This document shows, one piece after another, positions 1 to 6,349 of a stretch of DNA of 8,371 nt (within the stretch, counting starts at the first letter, position 1; each line of letters opens with the position of its first letter). Both the position numbers and the translations under genes were made by a program. Source of the stretch: Faecalicatena fissicatena. GTDB taxonomy: Bacteria; Bacillota; Clostridia; Lachnospirales; Lachnospiraceae. The stretch is from contig LDAQ01000160.1 in assembly GCA_001028025.1 (NCBI GenBank), forward strand, positions 1-8,371, written 5' to 3'. The notes under the pieces are model-generated. The model did not search any database, was not told the DNA's origin, and saw only the letters and a program-made list of their open reading frames with translations.

Positions 1-18
1 TCGTCGCTATATCCCGAT

Positions 19-891
19 TTAGAAGTAATTTAAAAATTCTTCTGCGGCTTTCGAAAGCGGCATCTGTTCGTTATAAGCGATGACCAGCTCTCTTTCCGGC
101 AGTTCCTCTTTTGTCTCAACTATGAAAAGATCCTTCTGTGTATCCGTGATACAGTAGTCCGGGATAAATGCAATGCCCAGGCCGATGCGGGCAAGGTCTA
201 TGAGAAGGTCATTGCTGGTCAGTTCGATCTCCGGGACAAGATCCAGCTGGTGCTGCTGGAATAACCGGTGAAGAAATTCACTCGTGGTACTGTGTTTGTC
301 CAGCATAAGGATTGGATACTGGGAGAGCTGTTTGTAGGTGAGTTTTTTCCCTTTCAGATCATGGAATGCCTGGTTTGCTATAAATACATCATGGAAGGTT
401 TTGATTTTCTTGATGGAGGATACGTTGCTCAGATAGCTGTTGGGGTAGTTGACAACGATCAGGTCAACCTGACCGGTTTCCAGCATCTCCACGCATTTGA
501 TGGAGGTCTGATTGTTTACTTTGATGTGTGCGTTTGGAAATGTTTTGTGGAATCTTTCCAGATATGGAACAAGGAAATAGCGGCAGATTGTGTCGCTGGC
601 TCCTATACGGATCTGCCCTCCTGTCGAAGCGGCATCCAGCAGCTGGGCTTCACCGCGCTGAATCAGATGCATGGCCGGCTCGATATGCCGGAGCAGAATT
701 TCCCCCTCCGGTGTCAGAAGAACCCGCTTGGTACTCCGGATAAACAGGGTCTGATCCAGTTTGCGCTCCAGTGTTTTAATAGACTGACTGACTGCTGACT
801 GTGAGATAAAGAGTTGTTTTGATGCTTCCGAAAAACTGAGTGTGGATGCAACATGAAAAAATACTTTATACAGTTCGTAATTGATATCCAT
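19..891 (-). CDS. LysR-family transcriptional regulator
   Basis: This is a complete 290-residue protein, the usual length for LysR-type regulators, which act in the cytoplasm as DNA-binding dimers or tetramers responding to a small molecule. The N-terminal winged helix-turn-helix lies at about residues 3-62, with the recognition region at residues 19-41 (SFSEASKQLFISQSAVSQS and following) and the typical LTPEGE wing at 59-64. A linker helix follows. The effector-binding domain starts at about residue 91 (GGQIRIGAS) and contains the family-typical LARIGLGIAFIP stretch near the C-terminus. The ATG at 891 is preceded by AGGAGG (complement of 899-904) at good spacing, which fixes the start. It diverges from the membrane-protein gene at 1079, and its promoter overlaps a palindrome that suggests autoregulation. 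The effector and targets cannot be told from sequence. What lies downstream of its stop is outside the window. Confidence 0.95.
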   Translation of the reverse strand: MDINYELYKVFFHVASTLSFSEASKQLFISQSAVSQSIKTLERKLDQTLFIRSTKRVLLTPEGEILLRHIEPAMHLIQRGEAQLLDAASTGGQIRIGASDTICRYFLVPYLERFHKTFPNAHIKVNNQTSIKCVEMLETGQVDLIVVNYPNSYLSNVSSIKKIKTFHDVFIANQAFHDLKGKKLTYKQLSQYPILMLDKHSTTSEFLHRLFQQHQLDLVPEIELTSNDLLIDLARIGLGIAFIPDYCITDTQKDLFIVETKEELPERELVIAYNEQMPLSKAAEEFLNYF

Positions 892-920
892 TATTAGACC
901 TCCTAATAAGTACTGCTTGT

Positions 921-949
921 ATTATAAGCCAAATTGGGATGAATTACAA
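921..949 (-). promoter_or_regulatory. Promoter of the LysR-family gene
   Basis: Read on the minus strand there is a -35 hexamer TTGTAA (949-944), a 17-bp spacer and a perfect -10 TATAAT (926-921). Transcription would begin near 914, giving a leader of roughly 20 bases that carries the AGGAGG ribosome binding site. The -35 lies within the palindrome at 933-950. Sigma-A type; inferred from sequence only. Confidence 0.7.
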
Positions 950-950
950 T
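933..950. promoter_or_regulatory. Palindrome shared by two divergent promoters, candidate LysR operator
   Basis: The 18-bp sequence ATTGGGATGAATTACAAT has inverted ATTG/CAAT ends and can be read as a T-N11-A type site, the general form of LysR-family binding sites. It covers the -35 of the lysR promoter on the minus strand and the -35 of the candidate plus-strand promoter for the gene at 1079. Position and shape fit autoregulation plus control of the neighbour, the common arrangement for divergent LysR genes. Short palindromes of this kind also arise by chance. Confidence 0.4.
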
Positions 951-962
951 CCGTATTATGAT
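934..962 (+). promoter_or_regulatory. Candidate promoter of the membrane-protein gene
   Basis: TTGGGA (934-939), a 17-bp spacer and TATGAT (957-962) form a plausible sigma-A promoter facing the gene at 1079, with a leader of about 110 bases. It overlaps the minus-strand lysR promoter almost completely, so the two would compete for polymerase. The -35 match is moderate. Confidence 0.45.
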
Positions 963-1008
963 AAAATAAAAACGTTAAATAAAATAAGATCTGTACTTAT
1001 TGAATCAC

Positions 1009-1033
1009 TGTCTGCCGGGAAATGTCTGCCGGG
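1009..1033 (+). repeat. Short direct repeat TGTCTGCCGGG
   Basis: The 11-mer TGTCTGCCGGG occurs at 1009-1019 and again at 1023-1033, a 14-base period, in the leader of the membrane-protein gene. It is GC-rich in an otherwise AT-rich spacer. It may be slippage, part of a leader fold or a regulatory site; nothing in the sequence decides this. Confidence 0.6.
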
Positions 1034-1078
1034 CCGGAAAAGCATCAATAAGATACGGTAAGGACAGGAGATGGCAGG

Positions 1079-1777
1079 ATGAAAAAAGTACACTGGGTAT
1101 TGGGGGTTATACTGTCGCTGGCTGTGATTCTAATCCTTTTGATCACAGGCTTTCAGGCGGCGATGTATGCAGATTTTGGCTTCTATGAGAAAGAGTATGA
1201 AAAATATGATGTGCTCACGGATCTGGACATGGAGATGGAGGATGTGATGTATGTGACGCACGAGATGATGGATTATCTGAAAGGAGACCGGGAGAAGCTG
1301 GAAGTGATCACAACGGTTGAGGGGAAGGAACAGGATTTCTTTAACGATCAGGACCGGCTGCATATGGCGGATGTACAGGGACTTTTCATCGGAGGTCTGC
1401 GTCTGAGGACCGGAGCCATTGTGGTGCTTCTGGTCTGCCTGGGAATTCTGATTGCAACAAAAGCAAGATGGAAGTATCTGATCCCGAGAGCCTTCCAGAT
1501 TGCGCTGGGGATCACTGCGGCGGGAACGGCGCTTCTGGCGTATGCGTTTACCAGGGATTTTTCGGCCGCTTTTACAAAATTTCATGAGATCTTTTTCTCA
1601 AATGATCTGTGGTTGTTTGATCCTGCCGAAGATTATATGATCAGAATGCTCCCGGAAGGCCTGTTTTCCGATATGGTAATCAGAATCGGCGTTATTTTTA
1701 TAGCGGGGCTTGCAGTGCTTTTGATTGTCAGCATCATATGGAGAAAAAAGACAAAGATTAACTGTACTAATCAATAA
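1079..1777 (+). CDS. TIGR01906/DUF1461-type integral membrane protein
   Basis: This 232-residue protein has four predicted membrane helices: about residues 5-27, 109-128, 134-157 and 201-221. The segment between helices 1 and 2 is about 80 residues, acidic, and probably extracytoplasmic. Helices 3 and 4 are separated by a conserved-looking loop with FHEIFFSNDLWLFDP (168-182) and MLPEGLFSDM (190-199). That loop, and FFNDQDRLHMADV at 87-99, match what I know of the DUF1461/TIGR01906 family of Firmicute membrane proteins, whose function is unknown. The start is supported by AGGAG at 1066-1070, eight bases upstream. The last codons overlap one copy of a direct repeat that continues into the purL promoter region. 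The gene diverges from the LysR regulator and lies 110 bases before purL. No terminator is visible after it, so some read-through into purL is possible. Confidence 0.9.
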   Translation: MKKVHWVLGVILSLAVILILLITGFQAAMYADFGFYEKEYEKYDVLTDLDMEMEDVMYVTHEMMDYLKGDREKLEVITTVEGKEQDFFNDQDRLHMADVQGLFIGGLRLRTGAIVVLLVCLGILIATKARWKYLIPRAFQIALGITAAGTALLAYAFTRDFSAAFTKFHEIFFSNDLWLFDPAEDYMIRMLPEGLFSDMVIRIGVIFIAGLAVLLIVSIIWRKKTKINCTNQ

Positions 1778-1802
1778 GTTTAATTATATTAATTGTACTA
1801 AT
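1757..1802 (+). repeat. 15-bp direct repeat ATTAAYTGTACTAAT upstream of purL
   Basis: ATTAACTGTACTAAT (1757-1771) and ATTAATTGTACTAAT (1788-1802) differ at one base and are 31 bases apart, close to three helical turns. The first overlaps the end of the upstream coding region, and the second contains the candidate -35 of purL. The arrangement resembles a pair of operator sites on one DNA face. I do not recognise the motif as a Bacillus-type PurR box. Confidence 0.6.
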
Positions 1803-1822
1803 GAGAAAAAATATGGTAGGAT
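1794..1822 (+). promoter_or_regulatory. Promoter of purL
   Basis: TTGTAC (1794-1799), a 17-bp spacer and TAGGAT (1817-1822) preceded by TG at -15 (1814-1815) form an extended -10 promoter. Transcription would start near 1829 and give a leader of about 60 bases. That leader contains a small hairpin, CGCAG-TTAT-CTGCG (1846-1859). I see no purine riboswitch in it. Confidence 0.6.
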
Positions 1823-1887
1823 AGTAAAAGAGCTGAGGAAATGTGCGCAGTTATCTGCGGCAGAATAAAATGCGAAGGAGATAGTTT

Positions 1888-4800
1888 ATGAGTAATGTAA
1901 GACGTGTGTATGTGGAGAAAAAACCGGAATTTGCTGTTTCGGCAAAGGAACTGCGGCATGAGATTAAACACTACCTGGGAATTCAGACGGTGAGCGCTGT
2001 CCGCGTTCTGATCCGTTATGATGTGGAGAATATTTCCGATACCACTTTTGAAAAAGCATGCAGCGGGATATTTGCAGAGCCTCCTGTTGATACACTTTAT
2101 CAGGAGAATTTTCCTATGACAGAAGAAAGCCGTGTGTTTTCTGTGGAATATCTTCCGGGGCAGTTCGACCAGAGAGCAGATTCAGCAGAGCAGTGCGTCC
2201 GGTTTATCAATGAAGATGAAAAGCCGATCATCCGTACTGCAACTACTTATGTAATAGAGGGAAGTGTAACAGAAGAAGAGGTTGAGGCAATTAAGAACCA
2301 CTGCATTAATCCTGTGGATTCCAGAGAGACAGGGATGGATAAGCCGGAGACACTGGTTGCCGTATTCGAAGAGCCGGAGGATGTGAAAGTATTTGACGGT
2401 TTTCAGAATATGCCTGACGAGGAGCTGAAAAAGCTCTATGATTCTCTGGGACTGGCTATGACATTCAAAGATTTCCAGCATATTCAGAATTACTACTGCG
2501 GGGAAGAGCACAGAGATCCGACGATGACAGAGATCCGTGTGCTGGATACCTACTGGTCAGATCACTGCCGTCATACGACATTCTCTACGGAATTAAAGGA
2601 GATTACATTTGGCGAGGGCGATTATAAAGAACCGATCGTGAATACATACAATCAGTACCTGAAAGACCACAGCGAGATTTTTGCCGGCAGGGAAGACAAG
2701 TTTGTCTGCCTGATGGACCTTGCGCTGATGGCGATGAGGAAGCTGAAAAAAGAAGGAAAACTCCAGGATCAGGAGGAGTCCGATGAGATCAATGCCTGCA
2801 GCATTGTAGTGCCGATCAAAGTGGACGGAGTGGAAGAAGAATGGCTGATTAACTTTAAAAATGAGACACATAACCATCCGACAGAGATCGAACCTTTCGG
2901 AGGGGCTGCGACCTGTCTGGGCGGTGCGATCCGCGATCCGCTTTCAGGGAGAACCTATGTCTACCAGGCGATGCGCGTGACCGGTGCCGCAGATCCTACC
3001 GTGTCCGTAAAAGATACCTTAAAAGGAAAACTACCGCAGAAGAAACTGGTGCGCGGTGCGGCGTCCGGTTACAGCTCCTACGGGAACCAAATCGGACTTG
3101 CAACCGGTGCAGTGAAAGAGATTTACCACCCTAACTATGTGGCGAAACGCATGGAGATCGGTGCGGTTCTCGGTGCGGCTCCAAGACGTGCGGTTATCAG
3201 AGAGACTTCGGATCCGGGAGATATCATTATCCTTCTTGGCGGACGAACAGGGCGTGACGGATGCGGCGGGGCGACCGGATCTTCCAAGGTGCACACGGAA
3301 GAATCCATTGAGACCTGCGGTGCAGAGGTACAGAAAGGAAATCCCCCTACAGAGCGTAAGATCCAGCGCTTATTCAGAAGAGAAGAAGTGAGCGCTTTAA
3401 TTAAAAAATGTAATGATTTCGGTGCGGGCGGCGTCTCAGTTGCAATCGGGGAGCTTGCGGACGGACTCAGGGTAGATCTGGATAAGGTGCCGAAAAAATA
3501 TGCCGGCCTTGATGGAACGGAGATTGCGATCTCCGAGTCACAGGAGAGAATGGCTGTTGTTGTTGACCCCAAAGATGTGAAGAAGTTCCTGGATTATGCA
3601 AGAGAAGAGAATCTGGAGGCAGTTGAAGTGGCAGTAGTTACGGAGTCACCGAGACTGGTGCTGGCATGGAGAGGAAAAGAGATCGTCAATATTTCCCGTG
3701 CATTTCTGGATACAAACGGCGCTCACCAGGAGACATCCGTTGAGGTAGAGATTCCGAACAAAGAAGGAACTCTTTTCGTTAAAGAAGAAGTAAAAGATGT
3801 AAAAGAAAAATGGCTGGCTATGCTGAGCAACCTGAATGTATGCTCTCAGAAGGGGCTCGTGGAGATGTTTGACGGTTCCATCGGCGCCGGTTCTGTTTTC
3901 ATGCCGCATGGCGGAAAATATCAGATGACAGAGACACAGGCTATGGTTGCCAAGGTACCGGTGCAGACTGGCAGTACGGACAGTGTTTCTATGATGAGCT
4001 ACGGTTTTGACCCCTATCTCTCCAGCTGGAGTCCCTATCACGGCGCGGTTTATGCGGTAGTGGAATCTGTGGCTAAGATCGTGGCAGCCGGTGGCGATTA
4101 CAGTAAGATCCGGTTCACCTTCCAGGAATATTTCCGCAGAATGACAGAAGATCCTAAGAGATGGAGCCAGCCGTTTGCAGCCCTGCTCGGCGCTTATGAC
4201 GCACAGCTGGGTTTCGGCCTGCCTTCTATCGGCGGTAAGGACAGTATGTCAGGAACATTCCAGGATATTGACGTGCCGCCGACCCTGGTATCTTTTGCTG
4301 TCGATATGGCAGTGGAGAAGGATATTATCACGCCGGAACTGAAAAAGGCGGGGAATAAGCTTGTATGGATGAAGATCGAGAAAGATGAATATGATCTTCC
4401 TGTATACAGCCAGCTGATGGATCAGTATGGAAAATTTGAGAGTGACATTCACAGCGGAAGAATTGTATCCGCATATGCTCTGGACCGCCACGGCGTTATG
4501 GCAGCGGTCAGCAAAATGGCCTTCGGAAATGGCCTTGGGCTGAAGATTGAGCACAATATGGACGCCGGAGAATTGTTTGCGCCTGCATTTGGAGATCTGG
4601 TTGCGGAAGTGCCTGCCGATAAACTGGGAGAGTTGTCCATTACTTATACCGTGATCGGTGAGGTGGCAGACAGCGGTACCTTTAGTTATGGAAATACAGA
4701 GATCGCTCTGTGCGAGGCAAAGAAAGCCTGGACAGAGACACTGGAGAAAGTATTTGCTACGAAATCTTCTGCGGACAGCAGCGAGGTGCTGGAAGAAAAG

Positions 4801-5643
4801 TTATATGATACAAAAGATATTCATATCTGCAGCCATAAGATCGGACAGCCGACTGTATTCATCCCTGTATTCCCGGGAACGAACTGCGAGTACGACAGCA
4901 AGAGAGCTTTTGAACGTGCAGGGGCAAATGTAATCACAAAGGTATTTAAAAATCTGGACGCGGAAGACATCCGACATTCAGTGGAAGAGTTTGAAAAAGC
5001 AATTTCACAGGCACAGATGATCATGTTCCCGGGCGGCTTCAGCGCGGGTGACGAACCGGACGGTTCCGCCAAATTCTTTGCCACAGCGTTCCAGAACGCA
5101 AAGATCAAAGAGGCGGTAGAAAAACTGCTTCACGAGAGAGACGGACTGGCTCTTGGTGTCTGCAATGGCTTCCAGGCGCTGATTAAGCTCGGACTTGTAC
5201 CTTACGGCAGCATTACAGGACAGAAAGAGGATTCTCCGACACTGACTTATAACACCATCGGACGCCATATTTCCAAGATGGTGTACACAAAGGTCGTTAC
5301 AAATAAGTCTCCATGGCTTCAGGAGGCGGTTCTTGGCGGCGTATACACAAATCCGGCATCCCACGGGGAAGGCAGATTTGTTGCAAGTGAAGAGTGGCTG
5401 GACAAACTGTTTGCAAACGGACAGGTTGCAACGCAGTACTGCGATATTGACGGCGTGATCAGCATGGATGAAGAGTGGAATGTCAATGGATCCTACCGGG
5501 CAATTGAAGGAATCACAAGTCCGGACGGGCGTGTGCTCGGTAAGATGGCACATTCAGAGAGACGGGACAATTCTGTTGCCATAAATATTTACGGAGAGCA
5601 GGATATGAAAATCTTTGAGTCCGGAGTGAAATATTTCAGGTAG
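1888..5643 (+). CDS. purL: Phosphoribosylformylglycinamidine synthase, single-chain
   Basis: This 1251-residue cytoplasmic enzyme converts formylglycinamide ribonucleotide, glutamine and ATP to the amidine (FGAM), the fourth step of de novo purine synthesis. It is the large single-chain form, in which the PurS-like, synthetase and glutaminase parts found as PurS, PurL and PurQ in Bacillus are fused. The N-terminal PurS-like part covers about residues 1-150. The first synthetase half has YWSDHCRH (222-229), the NETHNHPTEIEPFGG motif from 325, and a Gly-rich nucleotide loop from 451 ending in SSKVHTEES. The second half includes GGKDSMSGT from 782. The class I glutaminase starts near 990 with FPGTNCEYD (995-1003) and has the nucleophile Cys1092 (GVCNGFQ), His1159 in SHGEGRF, and His1222 and Glu1224 in MAHSER. 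All expected catalytic residues are present. AAGGAG at 1875-1880 supports the ATG. It appears monocistronic, with its own promoter and terminator; no other pur gene is in the window. Confidence 0.98.
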   Translation: MSNVRRVYVEKKPEFAVSAKELRHEIKHYLGIQTVSAVRVLIRYDVENISDTTFEKACSGIFAEPPVDTLYQENFPMTEESRVFSVEYLPGQFDQRADSAEQCVRFINEDEKPIIRTATTYVIEGSVTEEEVEAIKNHCINPVDSRETGMDKPETLVAVFEEPEDVKVFDGFQNMPDEELKKLYDSLGLAMTFKDFQHIQNYYCGEEHRDPTMTEIRVLDTYWSDHCRHTTFSTELKEITFGEGDYKEPIVNTYNQYLKDHSEIFAGREDKFVCLMDLALMAMRKLKKEGKLQDQEESDEINACSIVVPIKVDGVEEEWLINFKNETHNHPTEIEPFGGAATCLGGAIRDPLSGRTYVYQAMRVTGAADPTVSVKDTLKGKLPQKKLVRGAASGYSSYGNQIGLATGAVKEIYHPNYVAKRMEIGAVLGAAPRRAVIRETSDPGDIIILLGGRTGRDGCGGATGSSKVHTEESIETCGAEVQKGNPPTERKIQRLFRREEVSALIKKCNDFGAGGVSVAIGELADGLRVDLDKVPKKYAGLDGTEIAISESQERMAVVVDPKDVKKFLDYAREENLEAVEVAVVTESPRLVLAWRGKEIVNISRAFLDTNGAHQETSVEVEIPNKEGTLFVKEEVKDVKEKWLAMLSNLNVCSQKGLVEMFDGSIGAGSVFMPHGGKYQMTETQAMVAKVPVQTGSTDSVSMMSYGFDPYLSSWSPYHGAVYAVVESVAKIVAAGGDYSKIRFTFQEYFRRMTEDPKRWSQPFAALLGAYDAQLGFGLPSIGGKDSMSGTFQDIDVPPTLVSFAVDMAVEKDIITPELKKAGNKLVWMKIEKDEYDLPVYSQLMDQYGKFESDIHSGRIVSAYALDRHGVMAAVSKMAFGNGLGLKIEHNMDAGELFAPAFGDLVAEVPADKLGELSITYTVIGEVADSGTFSYGNTEIALCEAKKAWTETLEKVFATKSSADSSEVLEEKLYDTKDIHICSHKIGQPTVFIPVFPGTNCEYDSKRAFERAGANVITKVFKNLDAEDIRHSVEEFEKAISQAQMIMFPGGFSAGDEPDGSAKFFATAFQNAKIKEAVEKLLHERDGLALGVCNGFQALIKLGLVPYGSITGQKEDSPTLTYNTIGRHISKMVYTKVVTNKSPWLQEAVLGGVYTNPASHGEGRFVASEEWLDKLFANGQVATQYCDIDGVISMDEEWNVNGSYRAIEGITSPDGRVLGKMAHSERRDNSVAINIYGEQDMKIFESGVKYFR

Positions 5644-5665
5644 GTTTGGCAATTAAATAATAAAG

Positions 5666-5713
5666 CGGGCCGCATCCCAAGATTGAAGTATATCAAAAGT
5701 GGGATGCGGCCCG
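5666..5713 (+). terminator. Hairpin terminator after purL
   Basis: CGGGCCGCATCCCA (5666-5679) and TGGGATGCGGCCCG (5700-5713) are perfect 14-bp inverted copies around a 20-base loop, 22 bases after the purL stop. The following tract TGTTTGT is only partly T-rich, so the strong stem probably does most of the work. The stem is preceded by AAATAATAAAG, with no long T-run for the opposite strand, so it mainly serves purL. Confidence 0.85.
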
Positions 5714-5798
5714 TGTTTGTATAAAGGCCATAGTGCAAGCACCTGGTGATGCTTCTGATTTGTTAAAAAAGCCGAAAAAAGGTCGGAAAATCATACTA

Positions 5799-5822
5799 AA
5801 CCACACAACAAACCACACAACA
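5799..5822 (+). repeat. Perfect 12-bp tandem duplication AACCACACAACA
   Basis: Two exact adjacent copies of AACCACACAACA occupy 5799-5810 and 5811-5822, shortly upstream of the promoter at 5836. They lie inside a frame open from 5711 to a TAA at 5847-5849, where they encode NHTTNHTT after the basic stretch KKPKKGRK. There is no start codon signal, so the frame may be a decayed gene end or chance. The repeat itself is certain; its role is unknown. Confidence 0.7.
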
Positions 5823-5835
5823 TGCAAAAATAATC

Positions 5836-5865
5836 TTGCTAAAATATAATAATACATGGTATAAT
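5836..5865 (+). promoter_or_regulatory. Strong promoter of the secreted glycosidase unit
   Basis: TTGCTA (5836-5841), an 18-bp spacer and a perfect TATAAT (5860-5865), with TG at 5857-5858 giving an extended -10. The predicted start is near 5872, about 478 bases before the ATG at 6350. No better promoter is evident between here and the gene. A palindromic operator begins about 9 bases after the predicted start, placed to block initiation or early elongation. Confidence 0.7.
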
Positions 5866-5880
5866 TTACCTAGGACAAAA

Positions 5881-5894
5881 CCGAAACGTTTCGG
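5881..5894. promoter_or_regulatory. LacI-family type operator O1
   Basis: CCGAAACGTTTCGG is a perfect 14-bp palindrome with the central CG typical of LacI/GalR-family operators. The outer CC/GG differ from the TG/CA expected for a CcpA catabolite site, suggesting a dedicated local sugar regulator. It lies just downstream of the promoter at 5836-5865. The regulator gene is not in the window. Confidence 0.65.
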
Positions 5895-5964
5895 AAATTG
5901 GCGAAAATAAATAAATACATAAAGGAGGACAGTACTTTTTTAATAAGATGACTTTGGGCAAAAA

Positions 5965-5978
5965 CCGAAACGTTACGG
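5965..5978. promoter_or_regulatory. LacI-family type operator O2
   Basis: CCGAAACGTTACGG matches O1 at 13 of 14 positions. Its centre is 84 bp from that of O1, eight turns of B-form DNA, so both sites face the same side and could be bridged by one tetrameric repressor. It lies inside the second copy of the leader duplication. Confidence 0.6.
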
Positions 5979-6132
5979 ATTGGGGGACGGAATTAATAAA
6001 TGCTAAAAGGAGGGCAGTATTTCCTGAAGTGATATGGCATCATATTTATTTTATGTTGAAAAAATTAATTTTTGTAAAAATTAGACATAGCAAGAAAAAA
6101 GCTTTATTAAAATATCAGGAAAAATGCAGTGA

Positions 6133-6324
6133 TTTACCCAAAAGCGTAAATGTCCAAATGACACCCTGATTCATAAAAGGGGAGGTAAGAATCTCCTTCA
6201 CCAATCAGTCTCTGCAAATGCGGCGGATAGCGGAGCAGATGTATGGGTGACATTGCCAATTCTACTTATAGTTATTTCAGTTGGAAGCTTTGGAGTGATT
6301 TTAGAAAAAAGGAAACAAAAGTAA
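6133..6324 (+). pseudogene. Remnant C-terminus of a wall-anchored surface protein
   Basis: A frame open from 6133 to a TAA at 6322-6324 has no start codon or ribosome binding site, but its last 35 or so residues have the layout of a Gram-positive cell-wall sorting tail. They run from a degenerate LPXTG-like segment (AADSGAD, encoded near 6223-6240), through a hydrophobic helix from VTLPILLIVISVG to FGVIL, to a basic end EKRKQK. No intact LPXTG is present. The residues before it (about 27) are not recognisable. It ends 25 bases before the glycosidase start. Together with the orphan ribosome-site-like boxes upstream it looks like what is left of a surface-protein gene whose middle was deleted. 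A chance hydrophobic frame is the alternative, but the stop-proximal basic tail makes that less likely. Confidence 0.55.
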
Positions 6325-6349
6325 AAGGAGTATAGGAGGATTGTGGTAT

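Larger units (their letters stand above)
905..1001. repeat. 9-bp inverted repeat AATAAGTAC / GTACTTATT
   Basis: AATAAGTAC at 905-913 and GTACTTATT at 993-1001 are perfect inverted copies 79 bases apart. One lies at the predicted start of the lysR transcript and the other in the leader of the divergent gene. The core GTACTWAT recurs twice before purL (1764-1771 and 1795-1802), which favours a protein-binding site over a hairpin. Confidence 0.5.
5881..6025 (+). repeat. Imperfect tandem duplication of the operator-plus-ribosome-site leader
   Basis: Copy 1 (about 5881-5941) and copy 2 (about 5965-6025) align from the operator through an AT-rich spacer to an AAAGGAGGNCAGTA ribosome-site-like element (AGGAGG at 5923-5928 and 6008-6013), with one single-base indel and many substitutions in the spacer. 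Neither AGGAGG has a start codon at normal distance: the nearest in-frame candidates are ATG 5948, 19 bases away, and GTG 6029, 15 bases away. The conservation of both ends but not the middle suggests an old duplication in which only the operator and the purine-rich box were kept, or the remains of the front of a lost gene. Confidence 0.6.

Noticed and set aside
268..798. 176-codon plus-strand frame opposite the LysR gene
   Set aside because: Lies antisense to a clear LysR-family gene, has no plausible ribosome site or domain, and is explained as a shadow frame.
1829..1887. Possible purine riboswitch in the purL leader
   Set aside because: The leader is only about 60 bases and shows just one 5-bp hairpin (1846-1859), with no three-way-junction aptamer core.
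3135..3572. 145-codon minus-strand frame within purL
   Set aside because: Opposite-strand shadow of the conserved synthetase core; rich in Ser, Pro and Arg as such shadows are, with no domain.
5005..5553. 182-codon minus-strand frame within the PurL glutaminase region
   Set aside because: Antisense to fully conserved catalytic motifs of PurL, with no start signal; a shadow.
5767..5794. Possible minus-strand terminator around CCGA...TCGG and A-rich tracts
   Set aside because: The stem is only 4 bp (CCGA/TCGG), too weak to call, and no minus-strand gene ends here.
5881..5894. CcpA catabolite-response element
   Set aside because: The palindrome has CC/GG ends instead of the TG/CA of a cre consensus, so a different LacI-family protein is more likely.
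5948..6169. 73-codon plus-strand frame in the glycosidase leader
   Set aside because: It has no ribosome site at normal distance (AGGAGG is 19 bases before the ATG), runs through operator O2 and the duplicated AGGAGG box, and has no recognisable domain. An internal start at 6053 (MLKKLIF...) is possible but unsupported; it may be the front of the same lost gene.
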